20,415 bases of DNA from CAZBYL01 sp964522805 (GTDB lineage Bacteria > Synergistota > Synergistia > Synergistales > Synergistaceae): positions 1 to 20,415 of the forward strand of contig CAZFWP010000024.1 in assembly GCA_964522805.1 (NCBI GenBank), given 5' to 3'. The position numbers and the translations under genes are program-made. A model generated the notes under the pieces. The model had not been told where the DNA came from. It searched no databases and saw only the letters and a program-made list of their open reading frames with translations. Shown here piece after piece: positions 1 through 7,399 of this stretch (positions are counted from its first letter, which is position 1; every line of letters begins with the position of its first letter).

Positions 1-664
1 TCCAACTGCCGACAGCGTCATAAAGGACTCTGATCTTGACGCCGCGGCGGGCAGCTTCTGCTAAAAGGTCGCGGATCTCTCTGCCTATTTCATCATCTTT
101 AATAATGAAATATTGCATATGAATGTAGTGTTTGGCGGAGCGCAGCTCGTTTTTAAGAGAATTAAAAGTGGCGTCGCCATCGATAAGCATCTCGATTTTA
201 TTTTTAAGCATGAGATCTGAGCCGTTTGAAGAGTGAAGCATTCTGCCAATGAGGTAACGCTTATCCTCGGTGAAGGGACTGCTATCAACAGTGGGAAGCG
301 GCGGGCGGAAGAACTTTCTTTTGCGGAAACTTTTAAAGTCAGGCCCGATTACCATATAGAGAATCACACCAAAAACCGGCAAGAGGACCAACGTTATCAG
401 CCAAAGAATAGTACGGTCAGGGTTTTGGCTTTCCATAAAGATAATCGCACCGACAATGCAGGCGTAAAGTATGGTAAGATGCCAAGTGTAGTTTTTTATG
501 ACACCCATGAAGCCGGAAATCTCTGCTATGACGTGAGGGTGTATAGTTAACCCCTCTTTTGTACTGAGGATGCAGCCGTTTATAAAGTCAATAATTGTCG
601 GCATCAGTCCGGCGAGAAAGGCGGCAATTACCAGCAGCAAAAAGATTTTCGCGGTTTTCCACAT
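1..664 (-). CDS. cls: Cardiolipin synthase (phospholipase D family), N-terminal part, truncated by the window edge
   Basis: The visible 221 residues are the membrane-anchored N-terminus of a cardiolipin synthase, which joins phosphatidyl units into cardiolipin at the inner membrane. Hydrophobic segments lie at about residues 5-22, 62-78 and 86-107. The family's hallmark is at residues 79-117: SQNPDRTILWLITLVLLP, then a Gly-Pro and a basic stretch (KSFRKRK). The first PLD half begins near residue 150 (KIEMLIDGDATFNSLKNEL, then HYIHMQYFIIKDDEIGREI). Both catalytic HKD motifs would lie beyond position 1, so activity cannot be judged. The start is ATG at 664, with AAGGAG about 10 nt upstream. A TATAAT on the same strand at 694-689 is a possible -10, but its -35 is poor. 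The gene is transcribed away from the patatin gene, so the two are divergent. Family assignment is firm from the N-terminal signature. Confidence 0.88.
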   Translation of the reverse strand, partial: MWKTAKIFLLLVIAAFLAGLMPTIIDFINGCILSTKEGLTIHPHVIAEISGFMGVIKNYTWHLTILYACIVGAIIFMESQNPDRTILWLITLVLLPVFGVILYMVIGPDFKSFRKRKFFRPPLPTVDSSPFTEDKRYLIGRMLHSSNGSDLMLKNKIEMLIDGDATFNSLKNELRSAKHYIHMQYFIIKDDEIGREIRDLLAEAARRGVKIRVLYDAVGSW

Positions 665-827
665 AAATAAACAGCTCCTTCTGTCATTATTATAAGCTGT
701 GATGCAAAAAAAGACAGCGGTCTTAACGCCTGTTTTTATAGAGGCGAGGGGATCTTATCTCTAAAATTGACAATTATTTCCAAATTAAACATCAGCATAG
801 AAAATCGGCGCAAAGATGGTCTTTCTC

Positions 828-856
828 TGTGTAAATTCTACCGATTCTGATATAAT
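828..856 (+). promoter_or_regulatory. Extended -10 promoter for the patatin gene
   Basis: TGATATAAT at 848-856 is a perfect extended -10 (TG, one base, TATAAT). The -35 region at 828-833 (TGTGTA) is weak, as is common with extended -10 promoters. The predicted transcript starts near 863, leaving a leader of about 84 nt before the ATG at 947. Confidence 0.65.
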
Positions 857-946
857 CCTAAAATAGCACTAAAAATTTATGCTCTTTTAGGCTGATGACG
901 TCTTTTGAATATTTTAACTTATGTAACTTGGCAGGAGGAACCCTTC

Positions 947-3109
947 ATGCGTAAATATTCTAGGTTTGTGATCTTTCTGCTTGTCTTTGCAATCTTCCTC
1001 GGCAATTCTGCTGTGTTGTATGCGGATGATTCCAAAACGAAGCACCATGATTTGTGGGGTTTCCCTCACAAAGACGGAATTGTTCTGGTTCTCTCCGGTG
1101 GAGGAACCAAAGGACTCTCTCATATCGGTGTTTTTGAGATTTTGGAGAGAGAAAAAATTCCTATCGCCGCTATTGTCGGTACCAGTATGGGGGCTATTAT
1201 GGGCGGTCTTTACGCCTCTGGCTACACTGCCGCTGAAATGAGAGAGGTTCTGGAAAATGTCAATTTGATGGAAATAATCTCCGATCGTTCCGGTACCGTG
1301 CTTGTGGATACCGGCTACAACCGCCCGCCTTCGAGCGGAAGTTCTATGTTCTACTTACAGATGGATGAAGACAAAAATATGCGCAGCAAAATAGGCGTGC
1401 TCAACGCTAAAGACCTCTACGCCTTTTTAAGCGAACTGACGTCCAGAACGACTGCTACCGACTTCGATTATCTTCCCATACCCTTCGCTGCCATGGCGAC
1501 AGACCTTGAAACAGGGGACTCCATCGCCTTGAGAGACGGCAATCTCGCCTCGGCTCTAAGGGCTTCAATGTCTATCCCGGGGATATTCGAACCTTGGGAG
1601 ATGGACGGCAAGCTGTTGGTTGACGGCGGGCTGAAAGCAAACCTGCCTGTAATCGCCGCAAAAAAAATGTTTCCCGGGCATCCGGTTGTAGCGGTAAACC
1701 TCTCGCCGAAACATATGAAACGTTCGCGCAAGCAGCTGCGCTCCCTAATAGAGATAGCCTCGCAAACTCTCGATATTCTCATGGCGGAACAGGTGATAGA
1801 GAACCTTGCCGAGGCGGATTTGGAAATAGCTCCTGATGTTTCCGGTTTTGGCGTGCTTGCCTCTGATGGTTACGATGTTATTATCGAACGCGGCGTGGCT
1901 GCTGCTGAGGCCAAAAAAGAAGAACTGCACGCTCTGCTGAAAAGTTATCAAGAAAAAAACGCTAATGCCGCTCACATAGAGGCAGAGCCTCTTAAAGTTC
2001 CTGTCGTCCGCTCTGTGCGCTTTGAAGGTGTCCCCGCAAGCATGGCGGAACATCTGCATGACCAGTATCAAGAGTGGGTGGGTAAACCACTTGATATGAA
2101 AAAATTCTCTGAAACGCTGAAACTTCTCTCTGCCAGAGAGGAATTCCTCTCTGTACAGGGGCGTACTCCAAAAGTAGGCAAGAACTCTGTTGATGTCGTA
2201 TTCTCCATCGCGCGTCCGCCTCGCTATGAATTTAACTTGGATGGCTATGTGGGCAATGTTAACCCCAATAGTTGGCTCTCTCTCTCAGCTCAGATAAGAG
2301 ATATCCTGCAAGACGGCGACGTTGGCTCTATAGAATACCGTTTGGGCAACAAATGGGGTGTGATGGGACGCTACTTTACTCCTGTTAGCAGCAACGAGTC
2401 TCAGTGGGGGCTTGTTCTGGCGGCGCGTGAAGAGGGCTATGAGCCAAAAAACGCCGAGGCCTTTGAGTTTGAACGCTACACCGCGCGCTTGGCTTGGTAT
2501 AAATCAATTAACCCGCGGCTTCGCATCGGCATCGGCTACGCCTTAGAAAGAGCCAGCATTGGTGACACGCAAAGCGGTCCTTACTTTAATCTCAGTTTTA
2601 ACACGTTGGACGACCCTGTACTTCCCACCAAGGGAGTCTCCATAGTTTCCGACATTTGGGCTCCCATTGATGATTCTGCTGTCAGCCACACACTTTTTCA
2701 GGCGCATCTGCCTATATGGAAGAAATGGAAAGTGATCTTCTCCGGAGGCTTGAGGACAGGTGACGTGTCCGATCCAGCTTTCGCAGCTCTCTTGGGGGCC
2801 AACGAAGAAATATATAGCCTTGCGGCGCGCCCCCTGGTTGGCGACCAAGCTTTCTGGCTGCATCTGGGGGCTGCTAAACTGGTGATGAAATCCTGGTGGG
2901 GCGGTATTAACATAGAATTCTTCGGCAACTACGGAGAGGTGCTTAAGGATTGGCATAAAACGGACGATTGGTGGGAGACTGGGGTTTCTCTCTCAATACC
3001 GACAAATAATTTTGCCGGGAAGTTCACTGTGGTGTATGATAAAAACGATGAGTTTACTTTTGGCTACTCCTTTGGCTTGCCGCGCTGGTGGAATGGGCCT
3101 TTGCCGTAA
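947..3109 (+). CDS. Patatin-like phospholipase fused to POTRA and outer-membrane beta-barrel (PlpD-like, type Vd autotransporter)
   Basis: Predicted 720-aa outer-membrane lipase. Residues 1-26 are a signal peptide (basic start, hydrophobic core, likely cleavage after LYA). The patatin domain covers about 43-330: oxyanion-hole GGGTKG at 51-56, nucleophile Ser80 in GTSMG, and catalytic Asp226 in DGG, so the Ser-Asp dyad is intact. Residues about 353-435 (starting VRSVRFEGVP) look like one POTRA domain. Residues about 440-720 have alternating aromatic strands of a BamA/Omp85-type barrel. Length and domain order match the PlpD family, in which the barrel exports or anchors the lipase. The chain ends PRWWNGPLP rather than at a terminal aromatic residue. 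The reading frame opens at a TTG at 905, but AGGAGG at 933-938 places the start at ATG 947, where the signal peptide begins. It is a single gene with its own extended -10 promoter. Confidence 0.88.
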   Translation: MRKYSRFVIFLLVFAIFLGNSAVLYADDSKTKHHDLWGFPHKDGIVLVLSGGGTKGLSHIGVFEILEREKIPIAAIVGTSMGAIMGGLYASGYTAAEMREVLENVNLMEIISDRSGTVLVDTGYNRPPSSGSSMFYLQMDEDKNMRSKIGVLNAKDLYAFLSELTSRTTATDFDYLPIPFAAMATDLETGDSIALRDGNLASALRASMSIPGIFEPWEMDGKLLVDGGLKANLPVIAAKKMFPGHPVVAVNLSPKHMKRSRKQLRSLIEIASQTLDILMAEQVIENLAEADLEIAPDVSGFGVLASDGYDVIIERGVAAAEAKKEELHALLKSYQEKNANAAHIEAEPLKVPVVRSVRFEGVPASMAEHLHDQYQEWVGKPLDMKKFSETLKLLSAREEFLSVQGRTPKVGKNSVDVVFSIARPPRYEFNLDGYVGNVNPNSWLSLSAQIRDILQDGDVGSIEYRLGNKWGVMGRYFTPVSSNESQWGLVLAAREEGYEPKNAEAFEFERYTARLAWYKSINPRLRIGIGYALERASIGDTQSGPYFNLSFNTLDDPVLPTKGVSIVSDIWAPIDDSAVSHTLFQAHLPIWKKWKVIFSGGLRTGDVSDPAFAALLGANEEIYSLAARPLVGDQAFWLHLGAAKLVMKSWWGGINIEFFGNYGEVLKDWHKTDDWWETGVSLSIPTNNFAGKFTVVYDKNDEFTFGYSFGLPRWWNGPLP

Positions 3110-3146
3110 GAGGCGCGGATATCGGTAAAAATAACGATATTAAGAT

Positions 3147-3175
3147 TTGTATTTGCCACAATTAGTTAGTATAAT
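3147..3175 (+). promoter_or_regulatory. Promoter for the response-regulator gene
   Basis: TTGTAT at 3147-3152, a 17-nt spacer, then TATAAT at 3170-3175. The predicted start of transcription is near 3183, giving a leader of almost 200 nt. A 6-bp inverted repeat (ATATCG, 10 nt, CGATAT) at 3119-3140 sits just upstream of the -35. It could be an operator, or only a chance AT-rich palindrome, and it lacks the T-run of a terminator. Confidence 0.6.
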
Positions 3176-3220
3176 ATGATATAAGCCCCGAGTTATTGCG
3201 CCTAAGGAGATAATCTATGG

Positions 3221-3279
3221 CGGATAACCGATGGGTTTCTCCGGAAACGGAGGAGCCTCCCGTATCCGGAAAGGGGGAG
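3221..3279 (+). promoter_or_regulatory. Structured 5' leader of the response-regulator mRNA (candidate cis-acting RNA)
   Basis: A long interrupted hairpin can be drawn by eye. CGGATA 3221-3226 pairs with TATCCG 3263-3268. GGG 3233-3235 pairs with CCC 3259-3261. CTCCG 3239-3243 pairs with CGGAG 3248-3252 around a GAAA tetraloop (3244-3247). A competing pairing joins CTCCC 3257-3261 to GGGAG 3275-3279. Another joins GGAGA 3206-3210, a ribosome-binding sequence, to TCTCC 3238-3242. Mutually exclusive pairings of this kind are typical of regulatory leaders. I could not match it to a riboswitch class I know. Function is unproven. Confidence 0.35.
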
Positions 3280-3379
3280 AATAAAAAAGGACAATGTCTA
3301 TTTTTGTCCCCTTCCTGTTCTGCTTGCAGACAAATCCTCCGGTACCGGGGTAAAAACCCACAAAAAGGGGGAGCGCTTG

Positions 3380-4075
3380 ATGCGTGTTCTCAAAGTTCTG
3401 ATCGCAGAAGCAGATCCACTGCTTCAGAAACTGTATACGGATCTGATCGCAGAAGAATCTTCTTTTGTGATCTTGAAGTGTGTTTCGACCGGTTCGCAGA
3501 TGTTTGATGCGATGCGCTGCGTGGAAGCGGATCTGGTGTTGCTTGACCTTTACCTAAAAGATTTTAACGCCCTCGAGGGTCTTGATAAACTGCGCAATGA
3601 ATTTCCCCGCACAGACTACATCGTCGCTTCTTCAGGGGAGAATCCCGAACTTGTACGCAAGGCCCTCTGTCAGGGGGTCTTTGAATACCTAATCAAACCG
3701 TTCTCTTTCGATAGGCTGCGCCTGGCACTGAGAAACTACGGAATTTACCACCGCAGCCTCACAGACCGCACCAGACCATGGCAGCAGGAAGACCTTGACT
3801 CGCTCATATCCATGAAAACCAGAGACCCCTCTTGGGCCAACAACCGTGCCCTGCCCAAAGGGCTGCAGCTAAAATGCCTTAACGACATTGAAAAATTCCT
3901 CAAAGACAACCCCGATACCTTCTCAGCACAAGAAGTTGGTGACAGTCTGCAAATATCGCGCTCCACGGCGCGCCGCTATTTGGAATTTCTCGTGCTCAGC
4001 GAAAGGGTTATCGTCGAATACGCCTATCGGCGTGTGGGACGGCCTGAAAAACGATATCGTATGGCTTTGATTTAG
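3380..4075 (+). CDS. Two-component response regulator, CitB/DcuR/MalR-like
   Basis: A 231-aa cytoplasmic transcription regulator. The receiver domain covers about residues 4-122: acidic pair Glu10 and Asp12, phospho-acceptor Asp56 in LVLLDLY, a Ser pair at 84-85, and Lys106 in YLIKPF. A linker follows. The C-terminal winged-helix region at about 165-231 carries the helix-turn-helix segment QEVGDSLQISRSTARRYLEFL. That layout is typical of regulators paired with CitA/DcuS-type kinases, which sense citrate, C4-dicarboxylates and similar acids. No histidine kinase gene lies beside it, so its partner and ligand are unknown. AGGGGGAG at 3366-3373 favours ATG 3380; a TTG three bases earlier is possible. 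The following gene encodes threonine ammonia-lyase, but a terminator and a new promoter separate them, so control of that gene is only a guess. Confidence 0.85.
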   Translation: MRVLKVLIAEADPLLQKLYTDLIAEESSFVILKCVSTGSQMFDAMRCVEADLVLLDLYLKDFNALEGLDKLRNEFPRTDYIVASSGENPELVRKALCQGVFEYLIKPFSFDRLRLALRNYGIYHRSLTDRTRPWQQEDLDSLISMKTRDPSWANNRALPKGLQLKCLNDIEKFLKDNPDTFSAQEVGDSLQISRSTARRYLEFLVLSERVIVEYAYRRVGRPEKRYRMALI

Positions 4076-4144
4076 CTTCTGCTGCGAAACAAAATAAAGT
4101 TGTTCTTCAAAAAGGGTTCTCCCGCAGCAAAAAAGACAATTCTT

Positions 4145-4177
4145 CGGCTTTTACCCTAGAGGTGGAGCCGTTTTTTT
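4145..4177 (+). terminator. Rho-independent terminator after the response regulator
   Basis: CGGCT 4145-4149 pairs with AGCCG 4166-4170, with an inner ACC/GGT pairing, followed by seven T at 4171-4177. A second, wider inverted repeat (TGCTGCG/CGCAGCA) lies between the stop codon and this stem. Confidence 0.8.
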
Positions 4178-4366
4178 ATGATTAAGCAGTACCCTCTTGC
4201 GGCAAAACGCCGTGCCCCCTCTCTTTGCCTACGGGCTGACAACTCCGCGGCAACTTTCAAGCTGGCGCGCACGATTATAGACGTGAAAGCGGCAGGCTCT
4301 CTCTGCGATGGTGTGTGATTTAAGGCAGAGCGGATACAATTATAATTAGTTTGAAATATGAGTTAT
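4178..4366. other. Intergenic stretch with no supported gene
   Basis: Between the terminator and the ilvA promoter I see only a 46-codon open frame beginning ATGATTAAG at 4178. It has no ribosome-binding sequence and starts directly on the terminator T-run. No clear RNA element, such as a T-box motif, was recognised. Confidence 0.5.
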
Positions 4367-4367
4367 T

Positions 4368-4376
4368 TGCTATAAT
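4368..4376 (+). promoter_or_regulatory. Extended -10 promoter for threonine ammonia-lyase
   Basis: TGCTATAAT at 4368-4376 is a perfect extended -10. TTGAAA at 4351-4356 is only 14 nt upstream, too close for an ideal -35. The predicted start near 4383 gives a leader of about 50 nt. Confidence 0.6.
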
Positions 4377-4430
4377 AAAATTGAGGCGGTGTTTTTATTC
4401 GCCCGACAGATTAACTCAGGGGATGACGAG

Positions 4431-5678
4431 ATGAAAGAAGAACTGGTAAAGAGGTATCTCTCACTTACAGACGAGGAGCACCGAGAGAACATAAAAAAAG
4501 CCTCGGAAAACCTTAAGGGGATCATCAGAAAAACTGCTTTAATACGCAGTGACAGCTACAGCGCCGAATATGGCTGCGACATTTACATTAAACCGGAGAA
4601 TCTGCAAGTAACCGGATCCTTCAAAATCCGCGGCGCATATAACAAAATTTCCAGCCTGACAGAGGAAGAGGCCTCAAGCGGCATCATCGCCTCCTCTGCG
4701 GGCAACCATGCACAGGGAGTGGCTTTTTCCGCGCAAAAAAAGGGCATAAAATCCACCATTGTAATGCCGAACGTTACCCCTCTACTGAAAGTCAACGCCA
4801 CTAAAGCGTACGGCTCTGAGGTTGTTATCTATGGCGATGTCTATGATGACGCCTACGCCAAAGCGCAGGAACTGGCATTAGAACATGGCTACACCTTCGT
4901 TCATCCTTTTGACGACTACGATGTCATCTGCGGTCAGGGAACAATCGGGCTGGAAATTCTTGAAGAGCTGGAGGACGTCGATGAGATACTGGTGCCCATC
5001 GGCGGCGGCGGGCTTATCAGCGGCATCGCTCTTGCCGTGAAAACAATGCGCCCTGAGGTAAAGATTATCGGCGTCTCCCCAGTAGGGTCTTTGGCGATGA
5101 AAATTTCTCTGGAAGAAAAGCATGTAACCCGCCTTTCCGCAGTTAAAACCAGCGCCGAAGGCGTGGCGGTAAGACAGCCGGGGGACCTCACTTTCGCTCT
5201 TGCCGGTAAATATGTGGACGAAATAATCACCATTACCGAAAAAGATATCATGGAAGCGGTATTGACTGTACTTGAAAAACACAAACTCATCGCCGAGACG
5301 GCGGGAGTAGTGCCTTTGGCCGGAGTTAAAAAACGCGCCAAGCCGGGTAAAAAAATTGTCTGCCTTATGAGCGGAGGCAACATCGATGTGGTTACAATCT
5401 CCTCTATTATCAATCAGGGGCTTATTAGCCGCGGGCGGATCATGTGCTTTGGCGTGGAGCTTCCCGACAAGCCCGGGCAGCTGGTGAAGGTGGCAAAAAT
5501 AGTGGCCGACAACATGGCGAATGTAATAGAGCTGCAGCACAATCAGTTCAAAGCCATAGACAGGTACTCCAACAAAGTAATGCTTGAAGTGACTGTGGAA
5601 ACCAACGGACACGAGCACATCAAACAGCTGATAGAGTCTCTGGAGGAGAACAACTTCATCGTAAACAGAATCTACTAA
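4431..5678 (+). CDS. ilvA: Threonine ammonia-lyase (threonine dehydratase), medium form with ACT domain
   Basis: A 415-aa PLP enzyme that deaminates threonine to 2-oxobutanoate and ammonia. The fold-type II catalytic core fills about residues 25-330. PLP-binding Lys65 is in GSFKIRGAYN, the substrate loop SSAGNHAQG is at 88-96, the phosphate-binding GGGG is at 191-194, and SGGN lies near the end of the core. An ACT domain follows (about 338-415, beginning FGVELPDKPGQLVKVAK), as in the medium-length forms related to catabolic TdcB. No ilv biosynthetic genes are nearby. In an amino-acid fermenter a catabolic role (2-oxobutanoate to propionate plus ATP) is more likely than isoleucine synthesis, but that is inference. 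AGGGGA at 4418-4423 selects ATG 4431 over the upstream GTG at 4389, which would add 14 non-conserved residues. The gene is single and has its own promoter. Confidence 0.92.
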   Translation: MKEELVKRYLSLTDEEHRENIKKASENLKGIIRKTALIRSDSYSAEYGCDIYIKPENLQVTGSFKIRGAYNKISSLTEEEASSGIIASSAGNHAQGVAFSAQKKGIKSTIVMPNVTPLLKVNATKAYGSEVVIYGDVYDDAYAKAQELALEHGYTFVHPFDDYDVICGQGTIGLEILEELEDVDEILVPIGGGGLISGIALAVKTMRPEVKIIGVSPVGSLAMKISLEEKHVTRLSAVKTSAEGVAVRQPGDLTFALAGKYVDEIITITEKDIMEAVLTVLEKHKLIAETAGVVPLAGVKKRAKPGKKIVCLMSGGNIDVVTISSIINQGLISRGRIMCFGVELPDKPGQLVKVAKIVADNMANVIELQHNQFKAIDRYSNKVMLEVTVETNGHEHIKQLIESLEENNFIVNRIY

Positions 5679-5793
5679 CGGTGGGTGCTGTTCTGAACCG
5701 CAGCGGAAAAGGGTAATAAACAAGGAGGAACGCCTGCGTCAGGTATCTGCCGCCGCGAGGTCTCTGCTCTTTTGGCAATATCGCATCAATGAA

Positions 5794-5824
5794 AATAGCC
5801 GCCTCGCTAAAAGAGGCGGCTATT
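5794..5824. terminator. 12-bp perfect hairpin, probable terminator at the convergent end
   Basis: AATAGCCGCCTC 5794-5805 pairs perfectly with GAGGCGGCTATT 5813-5824 around a 7-nt loop. On the minus strand the stem is followed by TTTTC. On the plus strand no T-run follows beyond the TT closing the stem. It lies 115 nt after ilvA and contains the stop codon of the doubtful minus-strand ORF, so it may serve either direction. Confidence 0.65.
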
Positions 5825-6035
5825 CGTTATCTTCACTGCTGCCTAATTGCAGCTTAACGGATTGGGCTGCGGACTCGGCGGCAGCCACTTGAATAAGCCG
5901 CCTTGGAAGCAAGCAGTGAGCCATTATCCTCTGCCGCAAATAACAGAAAACGTCTAAATTACCCTCTGTAAACAGGGATTGATGAGCTTCATCTGTTTGA
6001 TCTATCAGCGTATGCAATGCTGCGGGTATGCGCAA
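5820..6035 (-). CDS. Doubtful 71-aa hypothetical protein or gene remnant
   Basis: A short open frame of 71 codons that I do not recognise. It starts at TTG with no ribosome-binding sequence, and an in-frame stop lies four codons upstream. Its stop codon sits inside the stem of the 5794-5824 terminator. The translation is alpha-helical in character, rich in Ala, Leu and Gln, without a membrane segment or known motif. A second frame with an ATG at 6054-6052 (beginning MLNSKPIAH) overlaps its start, so a frameshifted remnant of a longer gene is possible. Evidence for expression is poor. Confidence 0.2.
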   Translation of the reverse strand: MRIPAALHTLIDQTDEAHQSLFTEGNLDVFCYLRQRIMAHCLLPRRLIQVAAAESAAQSVKLQLGSSEDNE

Positions 6036-6164
6036 TGGGCTTGCTGTTTAACATCGATTGTGAATATGTTTATTGTCTGTAACTAACTTGAGTTTGCGAG
6101 AGTATCCTCTGTAACCGATGGTCCTGCCCGGTGAATCTTTTAGAGTGAGATAATAACGTTTTAA

Positions 6165-6203
6165 GGCTGTGCAGATTGGTGTCCATTGTAAATTTCTGCA
6201 GCC
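6165..6203 (-). terminator. Imperfect hairpin after azlD
   Basis: GGCTGTGCAGA 6165-6175 and TCTGCAGCC 6195-6203 form a stem with a two-base bulge. It lies 28 nt past the azlD stop. On the minus strand only TTAAAA follows the stem. On the plus strand TATTTTT follows, which is better placed. A weak candidate. Confidence 0.35.
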
Positions 6204-6231
6204 TATTTTTGACGCACAGGTCTATATGCGG

Positions 6232-6537
6232 CTAAAAGATAAATTGGGCGGTGATAAAGGCGGCGAAGATACCGCCGAACAGTACCACCAATATTCCTTT
6301 GCCGAGCCACGCCAATATCAAAGAGGTAATTGCTCCGGCGGCGGAGCCAGCCGGGTTTCCCGTTGCGGTCAGCACATCGGGGAAGATCAGAGCGCCCAAA
6401 ATGGCAAAGGGTACATAGTAAAGGAATGATTCTGCAAAAGGGGGCAGCTTTTTTCCATTCAAAAAAAAGATTGGTAAAATTCTGGAAGACGCTGTTACCA
6501 ACATCATCAGCAGAGAGAGCACAAAAATATTAATCAT
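6232..6537 (-). CDS. azlD: AzlD family small membrane subunit of a branched-chain amino-acid exporter
   Basis: A 101-aa integral membrane protein, the small partner of AzlC. Three or four hydrophobic segments are visible (about residues 1-17, 38-55, 65-80 and 82-101), along with the family feature SRILPIFFLNGKKLPPFAES. AzlCD (BrnFE-type) pairs export branched-chain amino acids and related compounds across the inner membrane. The start ATG overlaps the end of azlC by 8 nt. Its ribosome site (AGGAGG) is embedded in the last azlC codons, so the two are translationally coupled. Length is normal for the family. Confidence 0.9.
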   Translation of the reverse strand: MINIFVLSLLMMLVTASSRILPIFFLNGKKLPPFAESFLYYVPFAILGALIFPDVLTATGNPAGSAAGAITSLILAWLGKGILVVLFGGIFAAFITAQFIF

Positions 6538-7273
6538 CTGTTGTCCTCCTTCGCAGCGGGAAGATAACCGCGCCGAGCAGAGCCGCTAAACCGGCTGTAA
6601 GCATGATCGCCAGTCCTTTATTAATATTGGCGGAAATACAGGGCACCCATTTGACATAGGCACTGAGAGCCATTGCTGTGGCGGTGACAATGAGCCCTGC
6701 TTTGTTGCCTTTGACAGCGGGGATTAAAAGGCCGATGAAAAGCGCGTAGATGGCGATGCCCATACTGTTTTGCACGGTGTCCGGCAAAAAAGCCGTGCCG
6801 AACCATCCTAGGATAGAGCCAAAAGTCCATGTGAAATGTCCGGGAAGGTTTAGCCCCATTTCAAACTCATGTGATAGGTACTCCTCCTTTTGCATTGCGG
6901 CAACGGAAAAACTTTCATCTGTCATTTCAAAACACATCCAGGCTTTTTGCGCCATGGTTGCGGAGGGAAGAAATCTCTTGGCGAGAGCTGAGGACATCAT
7001 CACATGACGGAGGTTCAATACCCAGGTGGTTAAAACAATTTCCGGCATCGCAGCGCCGACCATGCAGAGATTCACCGCTACAAACTGGCTTGCTCCGGCA
7101 AATACCACCGCTGACATAAAAAGGCACTCCCAAATAGTCAGAGATGCTGTTTTAGCAAGTATGCCAAAGGCGACAGCGGAGGGAATATAGCCTAAAGCAA
7201 TTGGCGCTCCCGTCCTGACGCCGTTTAAAAAGCCACGTGCTACGCTTGGCGGTTTCTCTCCGTTTTTCTCCAT
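6530..7273 (-). CDS. azlC: AzlC family large subunit of a branched-chain amino-acid exporter
   Basis: A 247-aa inner-membrane protein of the AzlC/YgaZ family, which forms a proton-driven exporter with AzlD. The typical N-terminal block is present at about residues 15-70: GVRTGAPIALGYIPSAVAFG, then FAGASQFVAVNL. It is followed by the NLRH segment and several more membrane spans. The frame is open to 7357, but TAGGAG about 9 nt upstream places the start at ATG 7273; the extra 28 codons carry the promoter. A TTGACA-17-TACAAT promoter drives azlCD. No Lrp/AzlB-type regulator is adjacent. Excess branched-chain amino acids from peptide breakdown are the plausible substrate. Confidence 0.92.
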   Translation of the reverse strand: MEKNGEKPPSVARGFLNGVRTGAPIALGYIPSAVAFGILAKTASLTIWECLFMSAVVFAGASQFVAVNLCMVGAAMPEIVLTTWVLNLRHVMMSSALAKRFLPSATMAQKAWMCFEMTDESFSVAAMQKEEYLSHEFEMGLNLPGHFTWTFGSILGWFGTAFLPDTVQNSMGIAIYALFIGLLIPAVKGNKAGLIVTATAMALSAYVKWVPCISANINKGLAIMLTAGLAALLGAVIFPLRRRTTDD

Positions 7274-7307
7274 AAAAATATCTCCTATCAAAATATAATA
7301 ACAGTAG

Positions 7308-7336
7308 ATTGTAAGAGAGACGCAGTTTTGTGTCAA
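7308..7336 (-). promoter_or_regulatory. Consensus-like promoter for azlCD
   Basis: Read on the minus strand: TTGACA at 7336-7331, a 17-nt spacer, TACAAT at 7313-7308. This is close to the sigma-70 consensus. The -35 starts 5 nt past the terminator stem of the upstream cyclase gene, so the two units are tightly packed but separate. Confidence 0.82.
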
Positions 7337-7340
7337 ATAA

Positions 7341-7374
7341 CCAAAGCGCCCTCTCAAATAGAAGGGCGCTTTGG
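7341..7374 (-). terminator. Hairpin terminator after diguanylate cyclase 1
   Basis: CCAAAGCGCCCT 7341-7352 pairs perfectly with AGGGCGCTTTGG 7363-7374 (12 bp, 10-nt loop), 25 nt beyond the cyclase stop. On the minus strand the stem is followed by TTATTT, an imperfect T-run that merges into the azlCD -35. Confidence 0.65.
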
Positions 7375-7399
7375 TGTTGGCTGCTAAAGACAGCGAGGC

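Noticed and set aside
905..946. TTG start adding 14 residues to the patatin protein
   Set aside because: It would place a charged segment before the signal peptide and has no ribosome site. ATG 947 has AGGAGG at the right distance.
3203..3310. Known riboswitch (c-di-GMP GEMM, fluoride, ydaO, TPP, SAM, glycine)
   Set aside because: I compared remembered core motifs of each class. None is present beyond short GGAG/CCGG similarities.
4178..4318. 46-codon frame after the response-regulator terminator
   Set aside because: No ribosome-binding sequence or promoter; it begins on the terminator T-run.
4878..5723. 281-codon open frame on the minus strand across threonine ammonia-lyase
   Set aside because: It lies antisense to a clear enzyme gene, has no ribosome site, and its His/Tyr/Phe-rich translation looks like a codon shadow.
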